Shown here: one piece after another, positions 50,777-61,472 of the stretch
How positions within the stretch are numbered: the first letter of the stretch is position 1
Layout: every line of letters starts with the position of its first letter
Assembly (NCBI GenBank): GCA_002095075.2
Contig: LVCE01000003.1
Location: forward strand, 62,001 to 126,000
DNA length: 64,000 nt
Reading direction: 5' to 3'
From: Francisella endosymbiont of Ornithodoros moubata
GTDB taxonomy: Bacteria > Pseudomonadota > Gammaproteobacteria > Francisellales > Francisellaceae
The notes under the pieces: generated by a model
Databases searched by the model: none
What the model was told of the DNA's origin: nothing
Seen by the model: only the letters and a program-made list of their open reading frames with translations
Position numbers and translations under genes: made by a program

Positions 50777-51621
50777 ATGCAAAAAAATTTCTCTATTCTA
50801 ATTTTATTTGTGGTTATACTACTAGTTGTGCTGTATATTTTTAGCACTACTAACCTTAACAAAATCTCACCAGATAACAAACAAGGCTTATATCTTGTTG
50901 AGCATGCCTTTCCATAATATAAAGTTATAAAGACTTTTTATACAGGTATCCATCTGCAAGCATATATTCTACAAGATAAAAATGACTCTACCAAACATAG
51001 TGTAACTTTCACTAGTGAAGATGGTGGTGTAATTATTAATGGTGAACTTTTAGCTTGGGATAGAAATCAAAACAAGCTAACTAGTTTAAATAATATTTAT
51101 GCAAACTATTTCACATCTTCACCTCAAGTAAATAATCTTTATCTAGATATTAAAAAATATGCTACGTACATCCAGCAAGGTAGTGATGATGCTTCATATA
51201 AATTCTATGCTATTATAGACCCTAATTGTAGTTATTGTAATCGTCTATTTGATGCAACTCAACCAGCGATTAACTCAAGAGAACTTGCAGTACGCTGGAT
51301 TCCTTTAGGCGCACTTCGCAATAGTCTAGAGATTGTTAGAAGTATTTTTAACTCAAAGGACCCACTTGAAGCGTTGATTAAGTATCATAAGACAAAAAAA
51401 TATGACCAAAACTTAACACAGCAAAATGAAAAAGCTGAAAGTAACTTAAGATTATCAAGTGATATTGAAGGTTTCCCTACGATTGTTTATAAAACACCTC
51501 AAGGAGCTTTAAAAAAATCTCAGGTGGTAACAAGCTTCCACTCACAGATGCTACTATAGCAGCAAAAGCTAATATCAACAAAATTAATGAATTTTTACTT
51601 TTAACCTCAACTAACTTCTAA
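50777..51621 (+). pseudogene. DsbG/DsbC-like thioredoxin-fold disulfide isomerase, broken
   Basis: An N-terminal helix (FSILILFVVILLVVLYIF) is followed by SPDNKQGLYLVEHAFP and an in-frame TAA at 50915-50917. The same frame then runs through YKVIKTFYTGIHLQAYILQD, YAIIDPNCSYCNRLFDATQP with a CSYC redox motif, VRWIPLGALRNSLEIVRSIF and IEGFPTIVYKTPQGALKKSQ, after which a frameshift near 51525 ends with AAKANINKINEFLLLTSTNF at 51621. CSYC replaces the usual CPYC of DsbG. Only two lesions are seen. It lies just after pilD and before a beta-lactamase relic. Confidence 0.8.
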
Positions 51622-51629
51622 ATTAAGTT

Positions 51630-52456
51630 ATGAAAAAATTTACGTTAATAATTAGTATATTAGTTGTAGCTTTAAGCTTTGCTACTACCAAAATAGATAC
51701 CCAAGTTACCAATGATATTCAAAATATAGAAAAAAACATGGTGGTAAAATTGGTGTCTACATTATAAATAGAAATGACTGGAGTAACTTTGCAGTTAATG
51801 CTAGTTTCTATTTTCCGATATGTAGTATCTATAAATTTCTTGTAGTTGGTGCAATACTTAAACAAAGTATGGCTGATAATAAACTACTGAATCAAAAGGT
51901 AAAAATTTCTAAAAATCAAATTGTTGGCTACTCACCTATTACAAGAAAGCACATCAACCAAACCATGACTTTCAAACAACTTTGTAAAGCATCTATGCAA
52001 GGTGATAATACTGCGACAAATATTCTAATTGAAAAACTAGGTGGTTTGAAAAATCTCAATAAGTTTATTTTATCCCTTGCGGATCATACGACAAAAATTG
52101 CTAATTTAGAACCTAAAGTCAATCATGTCAGTCTAATAACAAACGAGAATAAAACCACACCAAAAATTATGGCTAGAGATATTAATAAACTTGCTTTTAG
52201 CAATGCTATACTTGATATAAAACATCGCTTAAGGTTTAAAAAATGGCTTATAGCTAGTAGTACTCGTAACAATCGTATTGCTGCTGAAGTACCTAATAAA
52301 TGGGAAGTTGGTGATAAAACTGGCACTTGTCAATATGGTACAACAAATGATATTGCTATTATTTGGCCTGATGATAATAGAGCTGTCATAATGGCAATTT
52401 TTATACCCAATTACAGAAAAATGCTAAGCCAAATAGTAAAATTCTTAAAGAAGTAA
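51630..52456 (+). pseudogene. blaA: Class A beta-lactamase, frameshifted in a poly-A run
   Basis: The gene is a Francisella-type class A beta-lactamase. A signal peptide (MKKFTLIISILVVALSFA) and about 30 residues are open; then a run of seven A's at 51732-51738 shifts the frame, where an eighth A would give EKKHGGKIGVYIINRNDW. Beyond it one continuous frame holds the whole catalytic domain: SIYK (the S70..K73 motif), GDN in place of SDN (residues 130-132), EPKVN with the general-base Glu166, and KTGTC (KTG). So a single one-base lesion separates it from an active enzyme. Its position next to pth and ychF fits recalled Francisella layout. Confidence 0.9.
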
Positions 52457-52501
52457 CTAAAATACCCCTAGACAGACTACAACTAAATAATACTACAAAA
52501 A

Positions 52502-53077
52502 ATGCCTAAAATAAAAATGATTGTTGGCCTAGGGAATATAGGCAAAGAATATCAAGATACACGTCATAATGTTGGTGAATGGTTTATTGCTAAAATAGCT
52601 CAAGATAAAAAACAAAGTTTTATCTCAAATCCTAAGCTTAATTGTAACATAGCTAAAGTTAGTATTGATTACAATAATGTGATACTAGTATTTCCTACGA
52701 CATATATGAATAACAGTGGTTTAGCTATAACAAAAGTCGCTAATTTTTATAAAATCGCGCCAGAAGAAATACTTGTAGTACATGATGAACTAGATATAGA
52801 CTCTGGAGAAATTCGTCTAAAAAAAGGCGGAGGTCATGGTGGTCATAATGGTCTAAGAAGTATTAACCAACACTTAGGTACTAATGACTATCTACGCCTT
52901 AGAATTGGTATTGGTCATCCAGGACATCAATCAAAAGTAGCTAACTATGTATTATCAAACCCATCTATAGCTCAGAAAAAAGATATAGATGATGCTATTA
53001 ATAATAGTATCTGTTTTTTAAATGATATAATAAACTACAAATTAGAGCCTGTGATGCAGAAGCTACATACAAAATAA
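52502..53077 (+). CDS. pth: Peptidyl-tRNA hydrolase
   Basis: Pth releases tRNA from stalled peptidyl-tRNA. The 191 residues show [20 protein letters not shown] (catalytic His near residue 22), [11 protein letters not shown] with the conserved Asn, [20 protein letters not shown] and [10 protein letters not shown]. Length matches the family. It precedes ychF by 18 bases, a common pairing. It is intact, and with hslR lost it carries more of the load of peptidyl-tRNA recovery (inference). Confidence 0.95.
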   Translation: MPKIKMIVGLGNIGKEYQDTRHNVGEWFIAKIAQDKKQSFISNPKLNCNIAKVSIDYNNVILVFPTTYMNNSGLAITKVANFYKIAPEEILVVHDELDIDSGEIRLKKGGGHGGHNGLRSINQHLGTNDYLRLRIGIGHPGHQSKVANYVLSNPSIAQKKDIDDAINNSICFLNDIINYKLEPVMQKLHTK

Positions 53078-53095
53078 TATATAAGGAATAGAATA

Positions 53096-54187
53096 ATGGG
53101 ATTTAAATGTGGTATTGTGGGTTTGCCAAATGTTGGAAAATCAACTCTTTTTAATGCTCTTACAAAAGCAGGAATTGATGCAGAAAACTACCCTTTTTGT
53201 ACAATTGATCCAAATGTTGGGATCGTTTCTGTACCAGACCAAAGACTTAACGAATTAGCAAAAATTGTTAATCCAGAAAGAATAATACCGACAACGATGG
53301 AGTTTATAGATATTGCTGGACTTGTAGCTGGAGCTAGTAAAGGCGAAGGCTTAGGTAACAAGTTCCTTGCAAATATTCGTGAAACAAATGCTATAGCTCA
53401 TGTTGTAAGATGTTTTGAAGATGACAATATAATTCATGTCAGCGGTAGAGTTGACCCAATAGATGATATTAATACTATCAATATGGAGCTAATTCTAGCT
53501 GATATAGAATCATGTGATAAAGCTGTACAAAGATTCTCAAAAATGAAAAAATCAGGGGATAAAGAAACCTTAGCTAAAGCAGATTTTTATACTAAATTAA
53601 AAGATCATTTAGAATCAGAAAAGCCAGCAAAAACTTTTGAGTTAACTGATGATGAAGCTAAATGGCTCAAACAAACTCCCCTACTAACTAGCAAACCAGT
53701 ATTATATATTGCTAATGTTAATGATAATGGTTTTGAGAACAATCCTCTTCTTGATAAAGTTATAGAGTATGCCAAAGTAGAGAACTTAAATGTTGTGCCT
53801 GTTTGTGCTGCTATGGAGCAAGAAATATCTCAGCTAGAGCCTGATGAAAAACTAGAATTTTTGGCTGATATGGGTCTATCTGAGACTGGATTAGATAGAA
53901 TTATTAAAGCTGGTTATGCCTTACTAAACTTACACACCTATCTAACAGCAGGTGTTAAAGAAGTCAGAGCATGGACAATTCCTGTAGGAGCAACAGCACC
54001 TCAAGCAGCTGGGGTAATTCATACTGACTTTGAGCATGGTTTTATCAGAGCTGAAGTTATCGCATACGATGACTATATTAAATATAATGGTGAAAAAGGT
54101 GCTAAAGAAGCTGGTAAAACTCGCCTTGAAGGTAAAGAATATATCATGAAAGATGGTGATGTAGTTAACTTTAGATTTAATGTCTAA
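53096..54187 (+). CDS. ychF: Ribosome-binding ATPase YchF
   Basis: YchF is an Obg-family P-loop protein that prefers ATP and binds ribosomes. The 363 residues have [18 protein letters not shown] (residues 9-26), [11 protein letters not shown] (switch I), [20 protein letters not shown] (G3 and after), the altered specificity motif NVND in YIANVNDNG, and the C-terminal TGS domain with [14 protein letters not shown] and [11 protein letters not shown]. It is 18 bases after pth. Intact and of standard length. Confidence 0.95.
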   Translation: MGFKCGIVGLPNVGKSTLFNALTKAGIDAENYPFCTIDPNVGIVSVPDQRLNELAKIVNPERIIPTTMEFIDIAGLVAGASKGEGLGNKFLANIRETNAIAHVVRCFEDDNIIHVSGRVDPIDDINTINMELILADIESCDKAVQRFSKMKKSGDKETLAKADFYTKLKDHLESEKPAKTFELTDDEAKWLKQTPLLTSKPVLYIANVNDNGFENNPLLDKVIEYAKVENLNVVPVCAAMEQEISQLEPDEKLEFLADMGLSETGLDRIIKAGYALLNLHTYLTAGVKEVRAWTIPVGATAPQAAGVIHTDFEHGFIRAEVIAYDDYIKYNGEKGAKEAGKTRLEGKEYIMKDGDVVNFRFNV

Positions 54188-54198
54188 TTCACTTTCAT

Positions 54199-54510
54199 AT
54201 GGCTAATAAAACAACTCATAGTGGCCTTATTTGATTAGTGCTTAGTTGTATTATAGGTTGTAATACTAGTTTTATACTACCTAACTATCAACTAAGCGGT
54301 ACATACTATTAATAAGGATGATTTAATACATGGCTACTTTCAACAGAGTGTTGAACAAATGGAAACTAGCCCATATACTTATCAAGGTCAATATTATTAA
54401 GAAACTGGGTTTACTCAACCAAGTCAATTTATGCAAAATATTAATTGTAATAGAATGGATGTATATATTATAAATGATGATTTCTACTCAATAGTTATAC
54501 TTCTCTAAAA
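54199..54510 (+). pseudogene. Small lipoprotein remnant
   Basis: A run of in-frame and shifted pieces begins MANKTTHSGLI at 54199, a stop, then LVLSCIIGCNTSFILPNYQL and SGTYY followed by stops. The string LSCIIGC fits a lipobox (L-[A/S/I]-[G/A]-C), so the original was probably a short exported lipoprotein. More stops follow to about 54510. I do not recognise the family. Confidence 0.4.
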
Positions 54511-54604
54511 ATAACAAAGCACAAACATCTAAAAATAGATAATAAATATAACAACAGCTAAACTCGCTATAAATTGTAAAAATCTACGCGCTAAAAGGAA
54601 TAAT

Positions 54605-55855
54605 CTAAATATTAGTTAACTTTATTGAGACTATTTTATTATCTCTAATATTCATTATTTCTAATAGAGTATTGTTATATTTTATGCAACAAGGTCCAGA
54701 TGGTAAATCCTCTATCTCTTCAATTATAAAACCAGACAATGTCTTAGCATCTTCACTTTCAAATTCTATACCTATATGACGATTAATCTCTCTTAAAGTA
54801 GCACTACCACCTATCAGATAACTATTATCTGCAAGTTTACGGATATTATTATTGACATCAAACCTATCAGAGAATTCGCCAACTATCTCTTCCATAATAT
54901 CTTCAATTGTAACTGTGCCACATACATCGCCATACTCATCAACAACAATTGCAAAGTGCTTACTTTTTTGTTGAAAGTTTATAAGTTGTGTTTGTAATGA
55001 GACAGTTTCAGGAATAAAATATGCTTCTTGGGAGATTGTGCGTAATGCTGCTTTGGATATCTGATCTTTTTTAAATGAGATTAATAAATTAGTTATCTCT
55101 TTTAATCTAATAACTCCAATAACATTATTTACATTATTCTCACACAAAATAATATTTAATGATCTCATCTTTGCAATTCTGGCTAAAATTTTATCGATTG
55201 AATTACTTAAATCAATATATTCAATCCTATTTAAAGGAGTCATTACCTCTTGGACTAAAACTTTATCTAACTCCAAAACTCCCAAGAGCATATTTTTATT
55301 TTTAGCTCCAAGTTTTGCATTTGATTCATTGACAACAGTCTGAATCTCTTCTTTATCCAAAGACTCATTATTAGCAGCCTCTATTTTGACCCCAAAAAGT
55401 TTTAATGTTACTTTTGAAACCATACTTAAAAATATTACTGCTGGATATAAAATTAGTATGATTATTTTTAATGGTAAAGAAAAAGGAAAAGTCAGTCTTT
55501 GTGGGTAAATAGCTGCAAAAGATTTAGGGATTATCTCACCAAAAACCAAAACTAAAATAGTTACGATAATAGTTGCAATAAGCAGTCCAATATCACCAAA
55601 ATGATCTTCAGAATATGATGAAATAACAGTTCCAGCAAAGATATTTGCAAAAGTATTACCAATAAGAATAGCAATCAATAACCTCTCAGGATTGTGTACT
55701 AAACATAGACTTCTTTTTGCAGCACGATGATTTTTTTTAGCTAAATGCTTAAGTTTATATTTATTTAATGACATCATTGCCGTCTCAGAGCTTGAGAAAA
55801 AAGCAGATGTACAAATAAGTATAAATATAATAATAACTACAGTATAAGTACTCAT
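54605..55855 (-). CDS. CNNM/CorC-type transporter with CBS domains (YfjD-like)
   Basis: The 416-residue protein has an N-terminal DUF21/CNNM membrane region (about residues 1-170, four helices, beginning VIIIFILICTSAFFSSSETA and then NPERLLIAILIGNTFANIFA), two CBS domains (residues 190-330, with VQEVMTPLNRIEYIDLS and FAIVVDEYGDVCGTVTIEDI), and a C-terminal CorC/HlyC domain (335-416). CNNM proteins are linked to magnesium or other divalent export. The signature S.SETA.MSLN is complete. Intact; no operon partner is obvious. Confidence 0.88.
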   Translation of the reverse strand: MSTYTVVIIIFILICTSAFFSSSETAMMSLNKYKLKHLAKKNHRAAKRSLCLVHNPERLLIAILIGNTFANIFAGTVISSYSEDHFGDIGLLIATIIVTILVLVFGEIIPKSFAAIYPQRLTFPFSLPLKIIILILYPAVIFLSMVSKVTLKLFGVKIEAANNESLDKEEIQTVVNESNAKLGAKNKNMLLGVLELDKVLVQEVMTPLNRIEYIDLSNSIDKILARIAKMRSLNIILCENNVNNVIGVIRLKEITNLLISFKKDQISKAALRTISQEAYFIPETVSLQTQLINFQQKSKHFAIVVDEYGDVCGTVTIEDIMEEIVGEFSDRFDVNNNIRKLADNSYLIGGSATLREINRHIGIEFESEDAKTLSGFIIEEIEDLPSGPCCIKYNNTLLEIMNIRDNKIVSIKLTNI

Positions 55856-55955
55856 CTAATAAATATATAATTACAACTAATTTACTAGTTTAACACAAGC
55901 ATTTTTTAATAGAAAAATATATAGGGAAATAAATATAAATATAAATATAAAATAA

Positions 55956-56246
55956 TTATACTCTCATAAAGTCAGCATGGATAAGCTTAACTTTATATGG
56001 GTGTCTTTGTAATGCTTTGATGATTACTTTCTCTTGCTTACCATTGATATCTAAAGTTATTTCACTTGAAAAGAACACTTTGTCTTCTGTTGAATGTAAA
56101 ACTTTATCATGATCAAGTACTACAGATACCGCTTCTTTGTCACCACCATATATAACAGCTGGAATTTTACTAGCTCTTCTTAGACGGCGGCTCGCACCAG
56201 TACCTAAGTCTTCTCTCTTTTCAGCTTTAAAAACAAAATTTGCCAT
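55956..56246 (-). CDS. rplY: 50S ribosomal protein L25
   Basis: L25 binds 5S rRNA in the large subunit. The 96-residue form equals the short E. coli type (94) with no C-terminal CTC extension: [20 protein letters not shown] and [20 protein letters not shown], and a terminal [11 protein letters not shown]. It is 99 bases downstream of prs on the same strand. Intact. It may be transcribed together with prs, as in several gammaproteobacteria. Confidence 0.95.
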   Translation of the reverse strand: MANFVFKAEKREDLGTGASRRLRRASKIPAVIYGGDKEAVSVVLDHDKVLHSTEDKVFFSSEITLDINGKQEKVIIKALQRHPYKVKLIHADFMRV

Positions 56247-56345
56247 TGTTAGATTCCTTATTAATTTTTAAACAAATAAACTTAATCTATGCGACCCTAG
56301 ATTAATTGTTGTATTGTAGTAAATTATATTTATTAATGCAAGTAA

Positions 56346-57314
56346 TTAATCGACTAAACCATCAGTACGGAAAATATCACTAACTGATTCCTCACCGTTA
56401 GTTTTTTCAACAATTTGAGCAAGTAATGGCGCTAATGTTATAACTTTAATTTTGCTACACTCCTCAGCATGAGGCTTAAGAGGTATAGAATCAGTGACAA
56501 TAAGCTCATCAATTGCGGAATTTTCGATATTTTTAATTACATCGCCAGAGAGTAATGGATGCACGCAAAATGCTGTTACTTTAGCAGCCCCACCTTTCTC
56601 TATCAATGCTTTTGCTGCCTGACACATTGTGCCACCAGTATCCATGATATCATCAACTAGTATACAATGTTTGCCATCAACCTCACCAATTATATTCATA
56701 ACCTCGGCAACATTTGGTTTAGGTCTTCTTTTATCAACTACAGCAATCTCAACACCTAAGTTTTTAGCTACAGATCTAGCTCTTACCACGCCACCCATAT
56801 CAGGTGATACTATTTTAATATTTTGATATTTTTTTGGATTTTTACGCACATATTCTAGAAATATTTTAGTTGCAAAAGCATTATCAAACGGTATATCAAA
56901 GAATCCTTGAATTTGCTCAGCATGGATATCTACCGATAGTATCCTATCTAAGCCAACTGCTTGAAGAAGATTTGCTACAACTTTAGCAGATATTGGTACT
57001 CTTGCTGATTTTGATCTTCTATCTTGTCTAGCATAACCAAAATATGGTAAAACCGCTGTTACTCTCTCAGCAGATGACCTTTTAAGCGCATCTATCAATA
57101 GAATAAGCTCCATCAGATTATCCGCTGGTGGGCAAGTTGATTGAATTACAAAAACATCCTTACCACGCACATTCTCGTTTAGTACAACATGTATTTCACC
57201 ATCTTTGAACCTATCAACTGTTGCATTACCAAGAGTTGCACCTAGCTCTTTAGCTACTTCACTAGCAAGCTTTTTAGAAGCATTACCACTAAAAATCATC
57301 AAATCTTCTGACAT
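56346..57314 (-). CDS. prs: Ribose-phosphate pyrophosphokinase
   Basis: Prs makes PRPP for nucleotides, NAD, histidine and tryptophan. The 322 residues show FSGNASKKLASEVAKELGAT, FKDGEIHVVLNENVRGKDVF, the ATP-binding PYFGYARQDRRSKSARVPIS, DIHAEQIQGFFDIPFDN, VSPDMGGVVRARSVAKNLG and the PRPP loop CILVDDIMDTGGTMCQAAKA. Length is that of class I enzymes (315). Intact. Confidence 0.96.
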   Translation of the reverse strand: MSEDLMIFSGNASKKLASEVAKELGATLGNATVDRFKDGEIHVVLNENVRGKDVFVIQSTCPPADNLMELILLIDALKRSSAERVTAVLPYFGYARQDRRSKSARVPISAKVVANLLQAVGLDRILSVDIHAEQIQGFFDIPFDNAFATKIFLEYVRKNPKKYQNIKIVSPDMGGVVRARSVAKNLGVEIAVVDKRRPKPNVAEVMNIIGEVDGKHCILVDDIMDTGGTMCQAAKALIEKGGAAKVTAFCVHPLLSGDVIKNIENSAIDELIVTDSIPLKPHAEECSKIKVITLAPLLAQIVEKTNGEESVSDIFRTDGLVD

Positions 57315-57523
57315 TTCATTAACCTTTAAAATTCACATACCCTACAAAATACTAATTCTAATGTTTTTTCAATTTTTAAAAAGCCTAAATAGAGTATTTC
57401 GACAATTATTTTAGGGTTTATGTAGACAATACTCAGGCTTTGGCGCTTTTTGAATTAATATTTTCACTTTGCTATACTATCGTTACCTTTAAATCAAATA
57501 ATTTAAATCTGATATGAAAATTT

Positions 57524-58286
57524 ATGAAATTTAAAATTTTTGACAATACTTTTCAACCGGGAGAAATGGCTACTTTAGCTAAGCCATTACCAAGTCAATA
57601 TTCTTGTGTGACGATGTATCTGCCAATAAAGATTCTTAATGGGGTTAATGAAGGTCGTTATATATTGATTTTTGGCATGGTTAATGGTGATGAATTTAAT
57701 AGTATCGAAAATTATCAACTCTCTTTTAGAAAAAACTAACCCTAAACAACTAAATGGTACAATCATAGCAATCCCTGTACTAAATGTCTTTGATTTAGTG
57801 CATAGTATCAAGTATAACCATACCTTAGAGAAGCTTTTCTAGGAGATGAGAATGGTTCATATATGCACCATTACGCTTATAGAATAACCCAAGAGATTAT
57901 AAAAAAAGCAAACTACTCTATCCAAATTAAAACAGGAGCCATAAATCACAAAATACTCCCACAAGTATATTTCAACGGTGAAGATGAAGAGTCTATAAAA
58001 AATGGCTAGAGCTTTTCAAACATTGGTAATTACCACAGTAAATATGAATCAATCTAGTATTCGTAGAATTCATCAAGATTTAGATATTCCTTTTATCTGT
58101 TATGAAGCTGGTGAGGCAAATAAATTATTAAGTCGGTATTGCTGAAATACAAAGTGTAATGTGTAAAATAGACTTATTAAAAGGTCAAAAATTTATCCAA
58201 CAATCACAGGTTATCAAATCAGCTTAAGTATCCTCCTAGGATTTATAGCTTTAGTTGTATTAATTAGTGTATTTTTGATTAAATAA
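57524..58286 (+). pseudogene. Succinylglutamate desuccinylase/aspartoacylase family protein, broken
   Basis: Zinc-dependent AstE/aspartoacylase-like enzymes cleave acyl amino acids. Read across frames: FQPGEMATLAKPLPSQYSCV, ILIFGMVNGDEFNSIEN (the zinc-binding H.NE pattern is MNGDE here), GTIIAIPVLNVFDLVHSIKY, FLGDENGSYMHHYAYRITQE, IQIKTGAINHKILPQVYFNG and DIPFICYEAGEANKL. Seven or more lesions. The last 80 bases read PTITGYQISLSILLGFIALV, a membrane helix unlike AstE, which may belong to a fused remnant of another gene. Confidence 0.6.
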
Positions 58287-58340
58287 ACTTTCTGTCGCTC
58301 AACAAAAGAGGTTATATTTTTAGATATAATCTAATAGATC

Positions 58341-59470
58341 TTAGAATATACTTAAACTATTAAGACTAATGTCTCTAGTTCTATATTTCTCTACTACAGT
58401 AGCAAAGATTATAATAGTGCTTAATAAAAGTGGGATTATCAGATATATAAAAGCTCGATCAAAAACATTAATATTTATCTCCCCAATCAAAGGTCCACCA
58501 TTTATATAGACACTAATATAGCTGATTAGGTATTGAAAAATAGCTCCACACAGGCATAACCATATTAACTGGTTGCTTTAATCTGTGGTGGAAATATTTC
58601 CTCAACCACTGAAAATACCAAAAGCATACCCAATACACTAAAGCCAATCACAAAAAAGATTATATATAAATTATCTAATGAAATAAAATCAGTAAAAATT
58701 ATCACTACTGAAAATGCTACATATAAATAATATTACAAACTAGCATCCATACCCTTTTCACCAAATAAGCTAGCAATAAAACCATGAGATGGACCCAACT
58801 GCTATACCTATAAACATCATCATACTTACTTTAGCTGCTAGATGCTGTGATAAACCATAAGCTTGTTCTAAAAATAAAACATCATATAACTCAGAAAAAG
58901 AATTAACTATTATACCAACCATTAGACCAGCGTATATAGCTAAAAGCCAAAGTTTTTTATTTAAAAGTAATTTAAAACTTTGAGCAAAGCTTAGATATTT
59001 AAACTTATAATTATTACTGTTAATAATACTAGTAGTAGGAGAATTTAATACTACTATAATTACAACACTCCAAAATATGCCAAAATATCCTATCAATACT
59101 AAAGCCAACTACCAACCATGCAGCATAACAAGATAACTCAAAAATAGCTAACCAAATATCCACTACCCCTATAGTATGTAAAACCAACAGCAATTAGAAA
59201 TACTCTCTCAGATAAAACATCAGTGCTACTTTTAATGTACCAATAAAGCCACTGAGGATCCAATAACTATAAGAATTCTACCTATAAGCATTGCTAGCAG
59301 AGTTGGGTCATAGCCATAGCTAAATAGTAATATCCCTAAACTCATCACTAAGCATGATATTGATAACTATAAATAGCAAGCTTAGGCTTTTTACTTACTA
59401 AAAAAAGAGCGTAACATCCATTAAACAGATCAAAAAATAAAATCGTGGGTAATTTATGTTGGCATAATTG
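58341..59470 (-). pseudogene. MFS transporter, broken
   Basis: The central 112 codons (58770-59108) are open: LIGYFGIFWSVVIIVVLNSP and LNKKLWLLAIYAGLMVGIIV, typical of drug/sugar MFS proteins, with ENS-type helix loops. Pieces before (PTLLAMLIGRILIVIGSS) and after (GFSVLGMLLVFSVVEEIFPP, then FIYLIIPLLLSTIIIFATVV) complete about 400 residues, ending at 58341. EEIFPP after helix 8 is seen in Francisella MFS proteins of the Fpt type by memory. Five or more frame changes and stops inactivate it. Confidence 0.6.
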
Positions 59471-59474
59471 TTTT

Positions 59475-60124
59475 TTCCTAGCTCTTATAAAAATATGGCT
59501 TGGTGGAATCACTAACCTACTTACTATGTTAAGTTTAGTTGCCGCTGGTCGATAATAGTTAATAAAGAAACTGTTATGAACTTTTTGGCTAGATCATTAT
59601 GAATTGGCGCGACCTATTTTCTGAAGGTGACTATATCCAAGTACAAAATTATCATGGGTATGTTACCGAGATAAAATTATTTTATTTTAGAATGTATGGA
59701 ACTATTGAATATGGCGATAAAAGAATAACTGGAAAACTCTTAAAATTTCCTAATGCTATAGTAATACAAGTATTATCACAGCTTTTACTAATGATGAAAA
59801 TATGAATAAAGTGCTGGCTTATAGCTGCAGAAAAAAATTCTCTCGAAATTGCTAAAAAGCTTGAACAATTAATCAAAAGAATCATTGCTGATAAATATTT
59901 TTTTAGTAGTGATTTCTCAAAAAACTCAGTTATTAGTAAAATAAATTCAAGAATTATAACATTAATGATTTCAAACTATATATTGAAGTAAAAACTTTAG
60001 CTATAAAGAGAATATTGTAAATGTGCAAGCTAGTTTTTATTGTTATGTCGAACATAAAAAAGAGATCGAACAACTATATATTCAAGAGCTTATCAAAGAA
60101 ATTAGCTCTGAGCTCTCTTCTTGA
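59475..60124 (+). pseudogene. MscS-family mechanosensitive channel, broken
   Basis: MscS channels open under membrane tension. Only the pore end and beta domain are recognisable: NLLTMLSLVAAGLIIVNKET, VMNFLARSLMNWRDLFSEGD, YIQVQNYHGYVTEIKLFYFR and GKLLKFPNAIVI, followed in other frames by NENMNKVLAYSC and YVEHKKEIEQLYIQELIKEI. The resemblance is to YbdG-type (MscM-like) proteins in the WRDLFSEGDYIQV string. N-terminal helices are gone. Its 3' end overlaps the tail of the convergent antiporter by about 23 bases. Confidence 0.65.
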
Positions 60125-61277
60125 TAAATTTCTTAATGTAAAGATTAACTCCACTAATCCATAATGGGCTAAATAATAATGATAAAGATATTAATGTAAT
60201 ACAATACTGATACATTGTCGAACTTAAAATTTCAGAAACATAACCCATAGAAATCAATACAAAGCTGAATTCTCCAATTTGTGATAACATTGCACCTCCT
60301 ATCAAAGCCTCTTCAGTTCTCTGTCTTAAGGCTTTAAATATAAGTGCATTAATAGTTGTATTTAATAAATAAGTCAATAATAGAAGAGAAACAAATAAAG
60401 ATACATGATCCCAAAATAATTTCAAATCGATCAACATACCTACCGAAATAAAAAATAATGCCATAAATATCGTCTTAACGGTTGAAAGACTATGACCAAC
60501 CCACTCTGTCTCTTCAAGAGTAGAAACAATCATTCCTCCAACAAAAGCTCCAAGAGCTGATGATAGCTCTAATGACTCAGTAAGCGCTGCCATCCCAAAA
60601 CAAATTACTAAAGCAGCAAAAACTCTCATTTCCTCATCTTTTCCTAATACAGAAATAAAAGATATTTTAATATTCTTTTTTACCGCCATAATTGCTGCTA
60701 TAGATATTACAAGAATACCTCCCAAAATCTGAATTACTATCTGACTAATTGATGGTTGCTCTCCACCTATTAGTCTTACAAGAATAAGCATCGGTACTAC
60801 TGTTAAATCTTGGATTAGAAGAATCCCTAGGACATTTTGTCCTAAACGAGTTTTCATGCTGCCACTATCATTTAATAATTTAAGTACTACAGCAGTACTA
60901 CTTAAACTAATAACTGCACCAAAAAGTAATATTTTTGCAAGGCTCCATCCTAGCGTTAGACCAATTATCGAAACAATTAGACTTGTTATAAGCATTTGCA
61001 GTATTGTCCCAATAGTTGGAACTTTCCAATTTTCAGCAAACTTGCGTGGCGAAACCTCCATTCCTGCAAAGAATAATAATAAAATAACCCCTATCTCACC
61101 TAATCTCGCAAGATTTTCTTGATCTTGAATTAATTTTAAACCATATGGTCCTAGTAATATCCCTGTTAGCAAATATGCAACTACATATGGTTGCTTTAAT
61201 TTTTTTAAGACAATTGTAACTACCAGAATACCTAGCATTACAAAAACAAAAATTGGAATTAGAGGTTCGTTATGCAT
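60102..61277 (-). CDS. CPA2-family monovalent cation/proton antiporter (Kef-like)
   Basis: The 391-residue protein is the membrane domain of KefB/KefC-type antiporters: about 12 helices, VAYLLTGILLGPYGLKLIQD, LGEIGVILLLFFAGMEVSPR, LSSTAVVLKLLNDSGSMKTR (the LSSTA signature), GVLLIQDLTVVPMLILV with the buried Asp, and FALVSIGMLIDLKLFWDH-like string near the end. It lacks the RCK/TrkA-N regulatory domain (KefB is near 600 residues), as many bacterial NapA/Kef-2 types do. The function is probably K+ or Na+ efflux against protons. Intact, next to two broken channels. Confidence 0.85.
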   Translation of the reverse strand: MHNEPLIPIFVFVMLGILVVTIVLKKLKQPYVVAYLLTGILLGPYGLKLIQDQENLARLGEIGVILLLFFAGMEVSPRKFAENWKVPTIGTILQMLITSLIVSIIGLTLGWSLAKILLFGAVISLSSTAVVLKLLNDSGSMKTRLGQNVLGILLIQDLTVVPMLILVRLIGGEQPSISQIVIQILGGILVISIAAIMAVKKNIKISFISVLGKDEEMRVFAALVICFGMAALTESLELSSALGAFVGGMIVSTLEETEWVGHSLSTVKTIFMALFFISVGMLIDLKLFWDHVSLFVSLLLLTYLLNTTINALIFKALRQRTEEALIGGAMLSQIGEFSFVLISMGYVSEILSSTMYQYCITLISLSLLFSPLWISGVNLYIKKFIKKRAQS

Positions 61278-61472
61278 ATTTATATATTCTGGAAGTAATT
61301 AGAATAATGATACTGCATATACTATAATAAATTACACTAAGTTTTAATATTATTAGTGGTTGTTTATTTTGATTATACATATCTAACTTTTTTATAGTCT
61401 TTTAGTAAATAAAAATTAGATAAAATTTATAAAAACTCAAACTAAAATTCTATAGTATGTCTAATAATAATT

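Noticed and set aside
59682..59885. Minus-strand frame of 67 codons.
   Set aside because: It is antisense to the MscS relic, and the MscS strings on the plus strand are convincing.
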